Assembly: GCF_900187135.1 (NCBI RefSeq)
Contig: NZ_LT906443.1
Span: 806,001-870,000, forward strand
DNA length: 64,000 nucleotides
Source: Corynebacterium ulcerans
Lineage (GTDB): Bacteria > Actinomycetota > Actinomycetes > Mycobacteriales > Mycobacteriaceae
Reading direction: 5' to 3'
Shown here: positions 7,711 to 17,117 of the stretch, one piece after another
Position numbering within the stretch: position 1 is the stretch's first letter
Layout of the letters: each line of letters opens with the position of its first letter
Notes under the pieces: model-generated
Seen by the model: only the letters and a program-made list of their open reading frames with translations
Databases searched by the model: none
Told to the model about the DNA's origin: nothing
Program-made: the position numbers and the translations under genes

Positions 7711-9558
7711 TTAGCCCTCATCCGTGGACAAAGCTGCCACGAAGGCTTCTTGAGGCACAGACACCGAACCGATGTTCTTCATGCGCTTCTTACCAGCTTT
7801 CTGCTTCTCCAGCAGCTTGCGCTTACGGGAAATATCGCCGCCGTAGCACTTGGCGAGGACGTCCTTACGCAGGGCACGGATGTTCTCGCGGGCGATCACT
7901 TTGGAGCCAATTGCTGCCTGCACGGGGACCTCAAATTGCTGGCGAGGGATAAGCTCCTTGAGCTTCTTGGTCATCTTGTTGCCATACCACTGAGCATTAT
8001 CTCGGTGAACGATGGCGGAAAATGCGTCGACCGGCTCGCCTTGCAAGAGGATGTCTACCTTGACCAGGTCTGCCATCTGCTCCCCTGCTTCCTCGTAGTT
8101 GAGGGAGGCGTAGCCCTTAGTGCGAGACTTGAGCTGATCAAAGAAGTCAAAGATGATCTCGCCCAACGGCATGGTGTAGCGCAGCTCCACGCGATCTTCG
8201 GAGAGATAATCCATGCCGCCCATGATTCCGCGCTTAGTCTGGCACAGCTCCATGGTGGTGCCCACGAAATCTGAAGGAACAATGATGGTGGTCTTCACGA
8301 TCGGTTCATAAACCTCACGCAGCTTTCCGCCAGGCCAATCCGAAGGGTTATGAACACGGGTTTCTGCGCCGTCTTCAGCGACCACACGGTAATTTACCGA
8401 CGGTGCCGTGGAGATCAGGTCAAGATCAAACTCACGCTGCAGCCGATCACGCGTGATCTCCATGTGAAGAAGCCCGAGGAAGCCGCACCGGAAGCCAAAG
8501 CCCAGAGCCACGGAGGTTTCGGGCTCATAGGTAAGGGAGGCGTCGTTAAGCTGCAGTTTTTCCAGAGCATCGCGCAGGTCTGGGAAATCAGCCTGGGAAA
8601 TCGGGAAAAGGCCGGAGTAGACCATGGGGCGCGGTTCTTCATACCCCTGCAGCGGTTCTTCTGCCCCGTGGACGGCCCACGTAACGGTGTCGCCCACCTT
8701 GGATTGGCGCACGTCCTTCACACCGGTGATCAGGTACCCCACCTCGCCGGGGCCCAGACCTTTGCATTTCTTAGGTGTGGGGGAAACGATGCCGATTTCC
8801 AGCAGTTCGTGGACTGCGCCGGTAGACATCATCTGGATCTTTTGGCGCGGGGTCAGCTTGCCGTCGATCATACGGATGTACGTAACAACGCCCCGGTAGG
8901 TGTCATAGACCGAGTCGAAAATCATCGCACGGGCGGGTGCTTCCGAGCCAAAATCAGTAGTGGGGGCCGGAACTAGCTCGGCAACCTTGTCCAAGAGCTC
9001 TGCTACACCTTCACCGGTCTTACCGGAAACCCGCAAAACGTCCTCGGGCTCGCAACCAATGATGTTGGCTATCTCCAGCGAGTACTTTTCGGGGTCGGCA
9101 GCAGGCAGGTCTATCTTGTTCAAGACTGGAATGATTTCCAGGTCTTTTTCCATAGCTAGATAGAGGTTCGCAAGCGTTTGGGCTTCGATCCCCTGGGCGG
9201 CGTCGACAAGCAAAATCGCACCCTCGCAGGCCTCAAGCGCGCGGGAGACCTCGTAGGTAAAGTCCACGTGGCCGGGAGTGTCGATCATCTGCATGACGAT
9301 CTGCTGATCGGCAAACGGGCCAGAACGAGGAATCCACGGCAGGCGCACGTTCTGCGCCTTGATGGTGATGCCACGCTCGCGCTCGATATCCATGTTGTCC
9401 AGATACTGGTCACGCATGTCACGGGCGTCGACAACATTGGACAGCTGCAAGATGCGGTCCGCCAAGGTGGACTTACCGTGGTCAATGTGAGCGATGATGC
9501 AGAAGTTTCGAATCTGCGAGGGATCCGTAAACGTCGTCTCCGCGAATTTGTCGGCCAT
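7711..9558 (-). CDS. lepA: Elongation factor 4 (LepA), back-translocating GTPase
   Basis: A 615-residue ribosome-associated GTPase. G-domain motifs are intact: [17 protein letters not shown] (effector), DTPGHVDF and NKIDLP. The LepA-specific C-terminal domain ends in the basic [14 protein letters not shown] region. I place the start at the ATG at 9556-9558 because this gives [10 protein letters not shown] and the usual corynebacterial length; an upstream GTG at 9619-9621 would add 21 unconserved residues. It is monocistronic, with a strong terminator downstream and a divergent PemK-like gene upstream. Confidence 0.95.
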   Translation of the reverse strand: MADKFAETTFTDPSQIRNFCIIAHIDHGKSTLADRILQLSNVVDARDMRDQYLDNMDIERERGITIKAQNVRLPWIPRSGPFADQQIVMQMIDTPGHVDFTYEVSRALEACEGAILLVDAAQGIEAQTLANLYLAMEKDLEIIPVLNKIDLPAADPEKYSLEIANIIGCEPEDVLRVSGKTGEGVAELLDKVAELVPAPTTDFGSEAPARAMIFDSVYDTYRGVVTYIRMIDGKLTPRQKIQMMSTGAVHELLEIGIVSPTPKKCKGLGPGEVGYLITGVKDVRQSKVGDTVTWAVHGAEEPLQGYEEPRPMVYSGLFPISQADFPDLRDALEKLQLNDASLTYEPETSVALGFGFRCGFLGLLHMEITRDRLQREFDLDLISTAPSVNYRVVAEDGAETRVHNPSDWPGGKLREVYEPIVKTTIIVPSDFVGTTMELCQTKRGIMGGMDYLSEDRVELRYTMPLGEIIFDFFDQLKSRTKGYASLNYEEAGEQMADLVKVDILLQGEPVDAFSAIVHRDNAQWYGNKMTKKLKELIPRQQFEVPVQAAIGSKVIARENIRALRKDVLAKCYGGDISRKRKLLEKQKAGKKRMKNIGSVSVPQEAFVAALSTDEG

Positions 9559-9740
9559 GGGCGTTACTACTCGTACCTTTCCTTGTGAATTCTCCCTAAC
9601 ACTACCCGACCCACGCCACACTCGAACAATGCAGCATTAGCATCTCAGCAGCCCCCCACACACAAAAGCGCAACGCGCCAGCCCCCGCAAAAGTCCCCAA
9701 CACATGCAAACTCACTACGTGAGGGCTAGGGTATGGGAGC

Positions 9741-10295
9741 ATGGGCATGAAAGACCTAGTGAAGATGCGCTGGCTAAGCAAACTCGCCGCCATACTCACG
9801 CGCGAATCCGATATTCCACTCGATCGCGGCCTCAACAGACTGAACGACCGAATTGGACTCGACCACGAGCACCGACGCTTCCACCGGATGGACATCGTCT
9901 CCTGCAAAGTACGCCCCTCCGGCGAATGTGCGCGCACCATCTTCTATGCCCCCAACATGGACGGACAAGTCGACCCCGGTGAGGTCGTATGGTTCTGGGC
10001 CCCCAGCGACAGCTCCCCTAAGAAACTCCGCGAACGCTCCATCGTGGTCGTAGGGCGCCATGGACCCAAAGTTCTCGGCCTACTCATCTCCCCCAACCCA
10101 ACGCACAACAACGACGACCACTGGCTCGACATCGGCGCCGGCCCCTGGGATGAAGCCGGGCGGCAAAGCTGGGTACGACTAGACAAAGTCGTCTCCGTGC
10201 CAGAAGCCGATATTCGACGTTCAGGAGCGGTCATGCCGTCTAGGCGCTTTGAGCGCATCGCCAACCGCCTTCGTGGGGAATTTGGCTGGGAATAA
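9741..10295 (+). CDS. PemK/MazF-like protein, no antitoxin partner
   Basis: About 184 residues. The C-terminal two thirds resemble the actinobacterial PemK-like family: DPGEVVWFWAPSD, then RSIVVVGRHGPKVLGLLIS, where MazF has its first strands and Arg catalytic region, then QSWVRLDKVVSVPEADIRR. The N-terminal 55 residues are extra. No small antitoxin gene precedes or follows it, so it may be an orphan or a domesticated RNA-binding homologue rather than an active toxin. Two starts are possible, ATG 9741 or ATG 9747; the second has GGAG 7 nt upstream. It is divergent from lepA. Confidence 0.65.
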   Translation: MGMKDLVKMRWLSKLAAILTRESDIPLDRGLNRLNDRIGLDHEHRRFHRMDIVSCKVRPSGECARTIFYAPNMDGQVDPGEVVWFWAPSDSSPKKLRERSIVVVGRHGPKVLGLLISPNPTHNNDDHWLDIGAGPWDEAGRQSWVRLDKVVSVPEADIRRSGAVMPSRRFERIANRLRGEFGWE

Positions 10296-10600
10296 CACGG
10301 AAAACCTATAACTGCCATCCTTATATTCCTTATATCCTTTATGCTGCCCGACGTAGCTTCCTCTGCACCACCGTTCCAGTAGCCATTCCCTTGGGCTGCA
10401 GTCAAAAGGTTTGTTCCCTTCTCCGCGAGCTGGTAAGATTTCCGCTCGTTGTCCATTAATGCTCTTTTGGTGGATGTTCCCGCAAGGCGGTCAGGACCTT
10501 GGGTCCGCTTTCATAGCGAGAACAGATCGGCTAGCACGCTTCGCGTGCCAGCTCACTGCAGTCCAACAAAAGGCTCAACAGAAAATTAAGAGGTATTGCC
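10296..10600 (+). promoter_or_regulatory. rpsT promoter and long 5' leader
   Basis: This 305-bp gap holds no convincing gene. A sigma-A-like promoter is visible: TTGTTC (10411-10416), a 17-nt spacer and TAAGAT (10434-10439). That gives a leader of about 150 nt before rpsT. The leader contains a GCACGC-TTC-GCGTGC hairpin (10534-10548). S20 is known to autoregulate in other bacteria, so a regulatory leader is plausible, but the fold was not computed. Confidence 0.5.
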
Positions 10601-10864
10601 ATGGCAAACATCAAGTCCCAGAAAAAGCGCGTTCTCACCAACGAGAAGGCTCGTCTGCGCAACAAGACCATCCGTTCCGCTGTTCGCACCGAGATCCGCA
10701 AGTTCCGTGAGGCTGTCGCTGCCGGCGACAAGACCGCAGCTGAGACCCAGCTTCGCGTCGCATCCCGCGCACTGGACAAGTCCGTGACCAAGGGCGTCTT
10801 CCACCGCAACAACGCGGCAAACAAGAAGTCCAACATGGCTCACGCGCTGAACAAGATGGCTTAA
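10601..10864 (+). CDS. rpsT: 30S ribosomal protein S20
   Basis: 87 residues, the normal length, highly basic, beginning [18 protein letters not shown] and ending in the helical segment with [12 protein letters not shown]. It binds 16S rRNA in the 30S body. A good ribosome-binding site (AAGAGG) lies about 8 nt upstream. It stands alone, with its own promoter in the leader and a terminator downstream. It is separated from lepA only by the divergent PemK-like gene, a neighbourhood usual in Actinobacteria. Confidence 0.97.
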   Translation: MANIKSQKKRVLTNEKARLRNKTIRSAVRTEIRKFREAVAAGDKTAAETQLRVASRALDKSVTKGVFHRNNAANKKSNMAHALNKMA

Positions 10865-10881
10865 GTTTTACGCACGAATAG

Positions 10882-10922
10882 GCGCCCGGTATCTGAAGTT
10901 TTTGCTTCACGGTACCGGGCGC
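10882..10922 (+). terminator. rpsT terminator
   Basis: GC-rich stem GCGCCCGGTA / TACCGGGCGC (10882-10891 and 10913-10922) continuing inward as TGAAG/CTTCA, just after the rpsT stop. It is followed by only a short T stretch. It may also serve the convergent LysE-family gene. Confidence 0.7.
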
Positions 10923-10962
10923 TTACTCGTGGGGAAACACAGAAGACGATGCGCTGCGTTGG

Positions 10963-11610
10963 TTAGAACAACGAGGTTGCTCCGGTAAAAACCAAACCGC
11001 AGCCCGCGAAAATAAAGAAAAGGCCAGCGCCCAGATCTATCCACGGGCCAGCCTTGAGAAGCTTCACCCGCATCGCGTTAGTGCTAATCACGGTAGCTAA
11101 AAGCATAAAACCACCGAAGGTGCACAACACCAGTGTCACGATGACCAACAGCGCCGTACCGATGCTCGGTTCGGAGGGAAGAAACGGCGCAATAATCGCC
11201 GCAAGATAGAGAACAATCTTGGGGTTAGACAAATTTGTGAAAAATCCCTGTCGGAGACAACTCGCCGGAGTCCCCACGAGGGAGTCAAGATTCGCGGCCA
11301 CCGTAACCCCACCATCACGAAACTGCGCCCGCGCCGACAACAGCAACCGGCTTCCCATCCACAAAATCCACAGGCCACCTACCAACTGAATCGTGCTCAA
11401 AATAGCGGGATAGGCCGTCAATAATGCAGTCGCGCCAAACACGGTCAACGTAAGCCATATCGTGACGCCAATCGTAATGCCGCACACTGCGGCATACGCG
11501 TGTCGACGTGACTTAGTAGCCAGACGGGTAACAAAAAAGATATCGGGGCCAGGTGTCACCATGCCAACGAGGCTGATGAGCACCAAGGTCCCGAGCTGGC
11601 TAAGCTCCAT
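10963..11610 (-). CDS. LysE/RhtB-family amino-acid exporter
   Basis: A 215-residue inner-membrane protein with about six hydrophobic segments. The family hallmark near the N terminus is GMVTPGPDIFFVTR, with FFTNLSNPKIVLYLAAI in the middle. RhtB-type proteins export neutral amino acids such as homoserine, threonine or leucine; the substrate cannot be told from sequence. Its ATG at 11608-11610 overlaps the 3' end of the ankyrin gene by 11 bp, so the two are probably co-translated as the end of the holA transcript. Confidence 0.85.
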   Translation of the reverse strand: MELSQLGTLVLISLVGMVTPGPDIFFVTRLATKSRRHAYAAVCGITIGVTIWLTLTVFGATALLTAYPAILSTIQLVGGLWILWMGSRLLLSARAQFRDGGVTVAANLDSLVGTPASCLRQGFFTNLSNPKIVLYLAAIIAPFLPSEPSIGTALLVIVTLVLCTFGGFMLLATVISTNAMRVKLLKAGPWIDLGAGLFFIFAGCGLVFTGATSLF

Positions 11611-12001
11611 GGCTAGAAAGCGTGGCGGCTAGCTCGTCTAATCCGAACATCCGGGCGGTGTCGATGGCATTCGGATGTCCTTCGTGGGGAAATGCACCGG
11701 CGTTGAGTAGCTTTTCCACCACAGTCATATCCTGTTTGAATACAGCACCTGCAAGAGGAGACTGCCCACGGCCATTGAGCTGGTTGACGTTTGCCCCACG
11801 GGAGATGAGGGCGTCGAGAGTCTCATGGTGCCCGGCGTATGCAGCGAGCATCAGCAGGCTGTTGCCGTCTTGGTTAGTAAGGTTGGGGTCTACACCGTTG
11901 TCGATGTAGGCGGCGAGATTGGTGGTATCGCCGTTGCGGGCCATGTCGAAAAGCTTGGATGCTAGTTCTTGGACGTCTTCGGGTACAGATTTGTCATTCA
12001 C
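11600..12001 (-). CDS. Ankyrin-repeat protein
   Basis: About 133 residues forming an ankyrin stack. Repeat starts are visible at DGNSLLMLAAYAGHHETLDALISRG and again at GRGQSPLAGAVFKQDMTVVEKLL. It is a small soluble cytoplasmic protein, presumably for protein-protein contact; partner unknown. I chose GTG at 11999-12001 (reading VNDKSVPEDVQ) because it falls just after the holA stop and matches the usual beginning of corynebacterial homologues. An ATG at 12044-12046 would overlap holA and add 15 residues. Confidence 0.75.
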   Translation of the reverse strand: MNDKSVPEDVQELASKLFDMARNGDTTNLAAYIDNGVDPNLTNQDGNSLLMLAAYAGHHETLDALISRGANVNQLNGRGQSPLAGAVFKQDMTVVEKLLNAGAFPHEGHPNAIDTARMFGLDELAATLSSHGA

Positions 12002-12011
12002 GGTCAATACT

Positions 12012-12986
12012 TTAGCGGGCGAGCTCAGAGATGCGCCGGATTGCATTCTCTATTTCAAAATCCGGGTCACCACCTAGGGTCCCGTTGGGACCATGTCCTT
12101 TGAGGCTCGCATCAAGGTCAGCCATGAGGATGACCGCTTGACTAATCGCATCGCCATTCCATGCGCGCGCGACTTTAGCCGTCTTTTCAACCACAAAAGG
12201 CGCCATACCCAATTGTCGAGCAAGCCCCGCAGAATCAATCCGTCCACGAGTGGAATAGAGCCTTGCGATTCCACTGATCTTGTAGCTCAATGCCGCCGCC
12301 AGCGCCACAGGGCTAACCCCCAATTGCAGTGCCCGGCGCGCGCTTGCCACTGCTCGCTGCGTTTGTCCTGAGCATGCCAGGTCTGCCACGTCGAAACCGG
12401 AGACTTCGGCAACTCCTACGTAGTAGTCACGGACCTTCGCGGCGGTTATCTCGCCATTGTTATCCGCTATCAGCTGGCTAATTGCGGATGCCAGTTCTCG
12501 TAGATTAGAGCCCACGCCTTCTAAGAGAGCATGAACGACGTCAGGAGTGGGGCGAATTCCGTGTGCACGAAACTCCGCGTTTACCCACGGGATGCGTTCA
12601 CTGGGTTTGAGTTTGTTGGCCTCATGAACCTCAGCAATCTTTTTGAATTTGGGGATCGTCGCTTTTTGTCGACCACCGCCGGAGTGCACAATTATGAGAT
12701 AAATACCAGGACCGGGGTCGACGGCTGCAGAGAGGATGAGCTGGGTTGGTTCTTTACCGGCTTCTTCGGCTTTGTTCAGCACGATGATTCGGTCCTCTCC
12801 AAACAGGGAGGGGCTCAATAAGTCGATGAGTTCCGATTGGTTAACTTCGCCAGCCCGGAGAGAAGACACGGTGATGTCGTCGCCGGCTTGAGCTTTGATG
12901 CTGTCAATGATGCGCAGACGTGCGCGTTCGGCTAGAAATTCGTCGTCGCCTAGAACAAGATGGACCGGTCCCACTGTTGTACCCAC
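12012..12986 (-). CDS. holA: DNA polymerase III delta subunit
   Basis: A 324-residue clamp-loader delta subunit that opens the beta clamp during loading. The N terminus has PVHLVLGDDEFLAERARL, and the AAA+-like core contains SLFGEDRIIVLNKAEEAGK and later DVADLACSGQTQRAV and GMAPFVVEKTAKVARAW, typical for HolA. It follows comEC by 35 bp, as usual in Corynebacteriales, and leads into the ankyrin and LysE genes. Confidence 0.92.
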   Translation of the reverse strand: MGTTVGPVHLVLGDDEFLAERARLRIIDSIKAQAGDDITVSSLRAGEVNQSELIDLLSPSLFGEDRIIVLNKAEEAGKEPTQLILSAAVDPGPGIYLIIVHSGGGRQKATIPKFKKIAEVHEANKLKPSERIPWVNAEFRAHGIRPTPDVVHALLEGVGSNLRELASAISQLIADNNGEITAAKVRDYYVGVAEVSGFDVADLACSGQTQRAVASARRALQLGVSPVALAAALSYKISGIARLYSTRGRIDSAGLARQLGMAPFVVEKTAKVARAWNGDAISQAVILMADLDASLKGHGPNGTLGGDPDFEIENAIRRISELAR

Positions 12987-13021
12987 GCAGACAATAGTGC
13001 CACAGAGCCGGGCGCTGTTAC

Positions 13022-14695
13022 TCAGAAGCGTCCGTCGGAGGCTTTCTGGGTGCCGTCGATAAGCAAAGCCACGTTTCCGTCCCCGTGGGGAAAGAGGACA
13101 GGCGTGCCGTCGCGACGCATCACGGGCCGTTTGTGTGGTTTCGTTTTTTCTTTGACCAGGATCAGATCAACATCGGTGGGGGCGGCCTCAGCATCGGCGG
13201 AGGTTTCCACCACGACGATTCTTAAGGTGCGGTAATCGACTTCGCGTGGGGTGTACACCATAAGAGGGCCGACAACGAGTAACGCAATGCCTAGCGGCCA
13301 TGCCTTGTGAGATTGGAAAGCCAGCAGAGCCCATAGCGCCACCACGATCACCCAGCAGGTGCCAAGCAGCGTGGATTCTGGCAGGGGCACACCTAACGTT
13401 GATCCTCGCCAGGAGGAGCAGGTGCGGGCAACCAGTCCGATCCAGCTGGCGAGCAGATCAAGAAGCTGAATCGCTGGCCAATCGAGGGGAGGAATCCACA
13501 CGAGTGCAACGGTTGCAAGCCCGATCACGGTAATGAGAGGCACGACGGGTGCGGCGATAACGTTAGCGGGGACAGACACCACAGAAATGCGACCCGCCAT
13601 CATGGCTACGAGTGGAACCGTCACGAGTTCTGCGGCGATCGCAACCGCTATCGACCGCACAATAATGTCGGGGATATGCACTTGTGGTCGTTGTCGCTGG
13701 AGACTAGCGCGCGCCAAAGGCCGGTAGATCAGGGGGTACAGAGTGATAATTCCAGCGGTCGCCCCTACGGAAAGAGCGAAACCATAGTGCGCCGCTAGCC
13801 CGGGATCCCAGAGGAGGAGGCAGACTATAGCAAGACACAGGGCATGAATCGGTGGGGTTCTTGACGCGTTCATCGCCGCAATAAGCCCCACGCCACCCAT
13901 GACGGAGGCCCTTAACACAGAAGGTTCTGGGCCAACAACGCAGACAAAAGCCATAAGCGCACTGCCTGCAACCCATCTGCGGACACGCGGACTACAACCG
14001 CATACTGCCAAAAGCGACATAACGGTGGTGGTCAGAATAGTAACGTTTCCCCCGCTCACCGCGGAAAGGTGTGCAAGGCCTGTCGCAATATACTCCTGTT
14101 TTTCTTCCAAGGTTTGCAGCGATGTATCCCCCATCACCATGGCGGGTATCAGGCCCTGCGATGGCGAATCAGCGAGCGCCGCCACGCGCTCATTAAAACG
14201 CGTACGTAAAAGGGCACTTATCGCATGTATTCCATCTGGGCCATGCGTCACTGTGATGTCGTCGGCAAAGAAAAACGTCCGCCCCAACCCCACAGAACGG
14301 CTCGTTGTTGCTGTGCCTGTCATGGTTATGTCCGTTCCCGGAGTTAATCCCGCCACTGGCTTTCGCAGCAGCACTGGAATAGGTTCGGGAAACCCCGGAA
14401 CGTGCGCGCGAAACAGCCACCCGGAACGCACTTCTTGCACAGTAGTGCTCACCCTTGCAGTGATTTCCCTACCAAACTGGGCAGTATCTGCCGCGACGGC
14501 CCGCAGCCAGCACCCTATGCTTATCGACGTCCCGCCAATTCCCACAGCAATCGCCTGCCCACGATCCCAGCGCACCACCACTGCAGCACCTATAGCTGCT
14601 ATGGCTAACCCCCACCACGGGGTTCGGCTCCACAGAACAGCTAATGTGCATAACCACGCCACGACTGCAGTGGGAACTAGCCGAAGCTCAGTCAT
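13022..14695 (-). CDS. comEC: ComEC/Rec2-family DNA-uptake channel without metallo-beta-lactamase domain
   Basis: 557 residues. N-terminal transmembrane helices and an OB-like domain (DUF4131 region, residues about 60-160) are followed by the Competence domain with AMVMGDTSLQTLEEKQEY, the signature GLAHLSAVSGGNVTILTT, and many membrane helices. The protein ends at a short tail after residue 490, with no metallo-beta-lactamase nuclease domain. I believe this is the usual mycobacterial/corynebacterial form rather than damage. It overlaps comEA by 4 bp. The channel would pass single-stranded DNA; natural competence has not been shown for this organism as far as I know. Confidence 0.88.
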   Translation of the reverse strand: MTELRLVPTAVVAWLCTLAVLWSRTPWWGLAIAAIGAAVVVRWDRGQAIAVGIGGTSISIGCWLRAVAADTAQFGREITARVSTTVQEVRSGWLFRAHVPGFPEPIPVLLRKPVAGLTPGTDITMTGTATTSRSVGLGRTFFFADDITVTHGPDGIHAISALLRTRFNERVAALADSPSQGLIPAMVMGDTSLQTLEEKQEYIATGLAHLSAVSGGNVTILTTTVMSLLAVCGCSPRVRRWVAGSALMAFVCVVGPEPSVLRASVMGGVGLIAAMNASRTPPIHALCLAIVCLLLWDPGLAAHYGFALSVGATAGIITLYPLIYRPLARASLQRQRPQVHIPDIIVRSIAVAIAAELVTVPLVAMMAGRISVVSVPANVIAAPVVPLITVIGLATVALVWIPPLDWPAIQLLDLLASWIGLVARTCSSWRGSTLGVPLPESTLLGTCWVIVVALWALLAFQSHKAWPLGIALLVVGPLMVYTPREVDYRTLRIVVVETSADAEAAPTDVDLILVKEKTKPHKRPVMRRDGTPVLFPHGDGNVALLIDGTQKASDGRF

Positions 14696-15396
14696 AACAT
14701 CACGTTCCCCGATAAAGCCTCAAATTTCCTGGGCCCTATCCCCTTCACGTCTTTCAACTGGCCAATGTCTTTAAACCCACCGATCCGTTGGCGGTGCGCG
14801 ATGATCGCCTCGGCGGTTTTCCCGCCGACCCCGGGAAGCTGAGCCAGTTGCTCTGCCGTTGCACTATTCAGAGATGTTTTCCCATTTTCCTGCGCAGGTG
14901 CCCCAACCGCATCGGGCGCTACCGTGGCGTGCAGTTCGCCGGCGCCGGGAACGGTGATTTGGGTGCCGTCGACAAGCTTTTGTGCCTGATTCAAGGAACG
15001 CACATCCGAGTCAGGGTATGGTGTGGCCAACCGGAGAGCGTCAGCGACGCGTGCCCCGGCCGGCAGAGTATAAAGCCCTGATTTTTCCACCGCCCCAACC
15101 ACTGCGACCACGACCGTCGTCTCGGCTGTCGTGGTCGCACTTTGTTGTTGGATACGGGTATCTGCAGCAAGATCCGCAGGTCTAAGAGCTTTGTCTGTAG
15201 CCGTGGATCCCCCACCACGAGCCAACGTTATCGCCCCTACCGCAACGATCAGAATGATCGCCCATATCACTGCGTGCTTTTTACTGATCTCCCATCGAAC
15301 CCCGTGAGGAAAATCCACGTCCATCACGTCTTCAGTCCCCGTTGGACGTGTGAGTTCGCGCAGCCTCCCCATAGCCTTTTTCTGCACCCGCTTCAT
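14692..15396 (-). CDS. comEA: ComEA-like DNA-binding protein
   Basis: 234 residues. A single membrane anchor (HAVIWAIILIVAVGAITLA, about residues 41-59) is followed by an SLBB-type domain (VVVAVVGAVEKSGLYTLPAG), then a C-terminal helix-hairpin-helix pair: KTSLNSATAEQLAQLPGVG and GFKDIGQLKDVKGIGPRKF. It should bind incoming double-stranded DNA outside the membrane and hand it to ComEC, with which it overlaps by 4 bp. Two perfect DnaA boxes lie just upstream. Confidence 0.9.
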   Translation of the reverse strand: MKRVQKKAMGRLRELTRPTGTEDVMDVDFPHGVRWEISKKHAVIWAIILIVAVGAITLARGGGSTATDKALRPADLAADTRIQQQSATTTAETTVVVAVVGAVEKSGLYTLPAGARVADALRLATPYPDSDVRSLNQAQKLVDGTQITVPGAGELHATVAPDAVGAPAQENGKTSLNSATAEQLAQLPGVGGKTAEAIIAHRQRIGGFKDIGQLKDVKGIGPRKFEALSGNVML

Positions 15397-15459
15397 GGGG
15401 TCACGTTAAGCTCCGAGGGCTACGGGCTGCCACTGTCTAGCGTGAGAAGCGCCTCTGCC

Positions 15460-15498
15460 TGTGGATAATCCCTCACCACCTGCTCTCGCTGTGGATAA
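15460..15498 (-). promoter_or_regulatory. Pair of DnaA boxes upstream of comEA
   Basis: TGTGGATAA occurs at 15460-15468 and 15490-15498. On the minus strand each is TTATCCACA, the consensus DnaA box. The two sites are in the same orientation, 30 bp apart, in the gap between degV and comEA. They may allow DnaA to regulate or be titrated here; binding is inference. Confidence 0.5.
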
Positions 15499-15523
15499 CT
15501 CCGTGGGGCGCTATGCAGTGTGC

Positions 15524-16354
15524 TTAGTTTTTATTAGGTTCGGAATCATCTGTGTCTTCTGCCGGGGTGGAATGCTCAGAGAAGACAACGGAAATCCCTA
15601 AAGCCCCTGCACCACAGTGAACCACTACGCTGCGATCGAGCGTGGTAATCATAAAACTCGACCCACTAGGCAGAGCTAATCTCAGCTGTTCTGCCAGGCT
15701 GTGTGCTGCTTCTTCTGCATCGGCGTGCTGAATCGCCACGAACGCCGGATAGTCTGCGCAGCGCTCCACGATGACAGACGATAGCTTGGCAAAGGCCTTC
15801 GACTGCGTACGCGTTTTTACCGCTAACTCAATTTTCCCATTGTGCAATTTCATAATGGGCTTGGTAGCCAGCGCAGCAGATACCACTGCGGTGGCTGCAG
15901 AAATACGCCCCGACTTGCGCAGCTCATCTACTCGGTGCAGGTAAAGCCATGTCTCAGAACGCGTGAGCGTGTCCCGCGCCAAGGCCTCACATTCATCCAG
16001 AGAGGCTCCGTCGAGAGCAATGCGGGCAGCAGCCATAGCAGCAGCGCCCACGGCCATGCCAACGGTTCCGGTATCGATCACACGGACTAATCCATCGAAA
16101 ACGCCGGAAGCAGCAACGGCAGCCGACCAGGTAGCAGAAAGCTCTTTAGAAAGATGCAGAGCAACCACGCCGTCATCGCCACCACGTTCCAGTTGGCGTG
16201 CGTAGGCAGCGGCAAGCTCCAGGGCTGTGAGCCCCGACGTTGATACCTCTGATTCCCCACGAAGGATGTGGAGGTCAAGGACGGTGATCCCCAACTCCTC
16301 TATCACGTCTTGCGGCAGCCCAGACGAGGAGTCAGTAATAATTCTGACTGGCAT
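15524..16354 (-). CDS. DegV-family fatty-acid-binding protein
   Basis: 276 residues with the DegV fold. The N-terminal RIITDSSSGLPQDVIEELGI carries the TDSSS motif, VIDTGTVGMAVGAAAM follows near residue 95, and the C-terminal domain has RSVVVHCGAGALGISV. Family members bind fatty acids in a pocket between the two domains and, in Firmicutes, present them to the FakA kinase. The last ~20 residues are an acidic tail specific to this protein. It lies downstream of the histidine phosphatase gene with a 12-bp gap, so it is probably in that operon. Confidence 0.85.
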   Translation of the reverse strand: MPVRIITDSSSGLPQDVIEELGITVLDLHILRGESEVSTSGLTALELAAAYARQLERGGDDGVVALHLSKELSATWSAAVAASGVFDGLVRVIDTGTVGMAVGAAAMAAARIALDGASLDECEALARDTLTRSETWLYLHRVDELRKSGRISAATAVVSAALATKPIMKLHNGKIELAVKTRTQSKAFAKLSSVIVERCADYPAFVAIQHADAEEAAHSLAEQLRLALPSGSSFMITTLDRSVVVHCGAGALGISVVFSEHSTPAEDTDDSEPNKN

Positions 16355-16366
16355 CGACCAACCCCC

Positions 16367-17113
16367 CTACTGCGGTTGTGATGAAGGAGTAACGTTGATG
16401 CGCCCGAGGCTCACGCCCATGTTCCAGCCGTCGAGATACCATTGCGCACGCGCTGCGGTCTCTGGGGTAAAACGGGCTGTCAGCTGGGAAGCATAGGCCT
16501 TTTCTTCCGCCTCTTGGCTCGCGGTATGCGGGTCTTTGAACTCAGGGCGTGCTGTGAGCTGCGCCCAGCAGGTGTTATTCAGGCCCGAAAATATCGGGTA
16601 TTGGCCGACCTCCAGGCCTAGGAGGTGACAGGTCAACGCGCTGATTGTCCCACCGTGGGCCACGATGAGCACGCTTGTATCATCCCACTCGTGGTAGTCC
16701 TGCATGAGCTCGTCGACAACGGGGCGCGCCCGGTGTGCCACATCAAGTCGAGATTCCCCACGGGGAGGCGCCCAGGTGGCGTCGTGACGCCAAATAGCGC
16801 GCGCACCGGGATAATCGGTATCCACCTCGTCGATAGTTTTGGCTTGCCATTCTCCCAGATCAGTTTCCCGAAGCCGAGGGTCGGTGGTCACGTCGATGCC
16901 GAGACGCTTGCCCACCACGGCAGCCGTGTCGCGAGCGCGCGCAAGATCCGAGGAAATGATTTTTCCGATGGGAAGTGTAGCTAGGAAGTCCGCCGCCGCT
17001 TCAGCCTGCGACCAACCGGCATCGGAAAGCACAGTATCGAGGTGCCCCTGCATGCGACGCGTCGCGTTGTATTCAGTCTGTCCGTGGCGGAGCAGGATGA
17101 GACGGCGGGTCAT
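16367..17113 (-). CDS. Histidine phosphatase (phosphoglycerate-mutase-like; GpgP-type)
   Basis: 248 residues. The catalytic LLRHGQTEYN sits at the N terminus, with SSDLARARDTA, the general-acid ETDLGEW and the second histidine in VAHGG. In mycobacteria the rsfS-linked homologue is glucosyl-3-phosphoglycerate phosphatase (GpgP, Rv2419c), acting in polymethylated glucan synthesis; that specific role is by position and similarity only. The ATG at 17111-17113 has AGGAG upstream and lies 4 bp after rsfS. An earlier in-frame ATG at 17146 would overlap rsfS and adds an unconserved leader. Confidence 0.82.
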   Translation of the reverse strand: MTRRLILLRHGQTEYNATRRMQGHLDTVLSDAGWSQAEAAADFLATLPIGKIISSDLARARDTAAVVGKRLGIDVTTDPRLRETDLGEWQAKTIDEVDTDYPGARAIWRHDATWAPPRGESRLDVAHRARPVVDELMQDYHEWDDTSVLIVAHGGTISALTCHLLGLEVGQYPIFSGLNNTCWAQLTARPEFKDPHTASQEAEEKAYASQLTARFTPETAARAQWYLDGWNMGVSLGRINVTPSSQPQ

Positions 17114-17117
17114 GGGA

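Noticed and set aside
13899..14774. Long plus-strand frame (291 codons) opposite comEC
   Set aside because: Shadow of comEC, composed of low-complexity Ser/Thr/Pro/Ala sequence with no domain.
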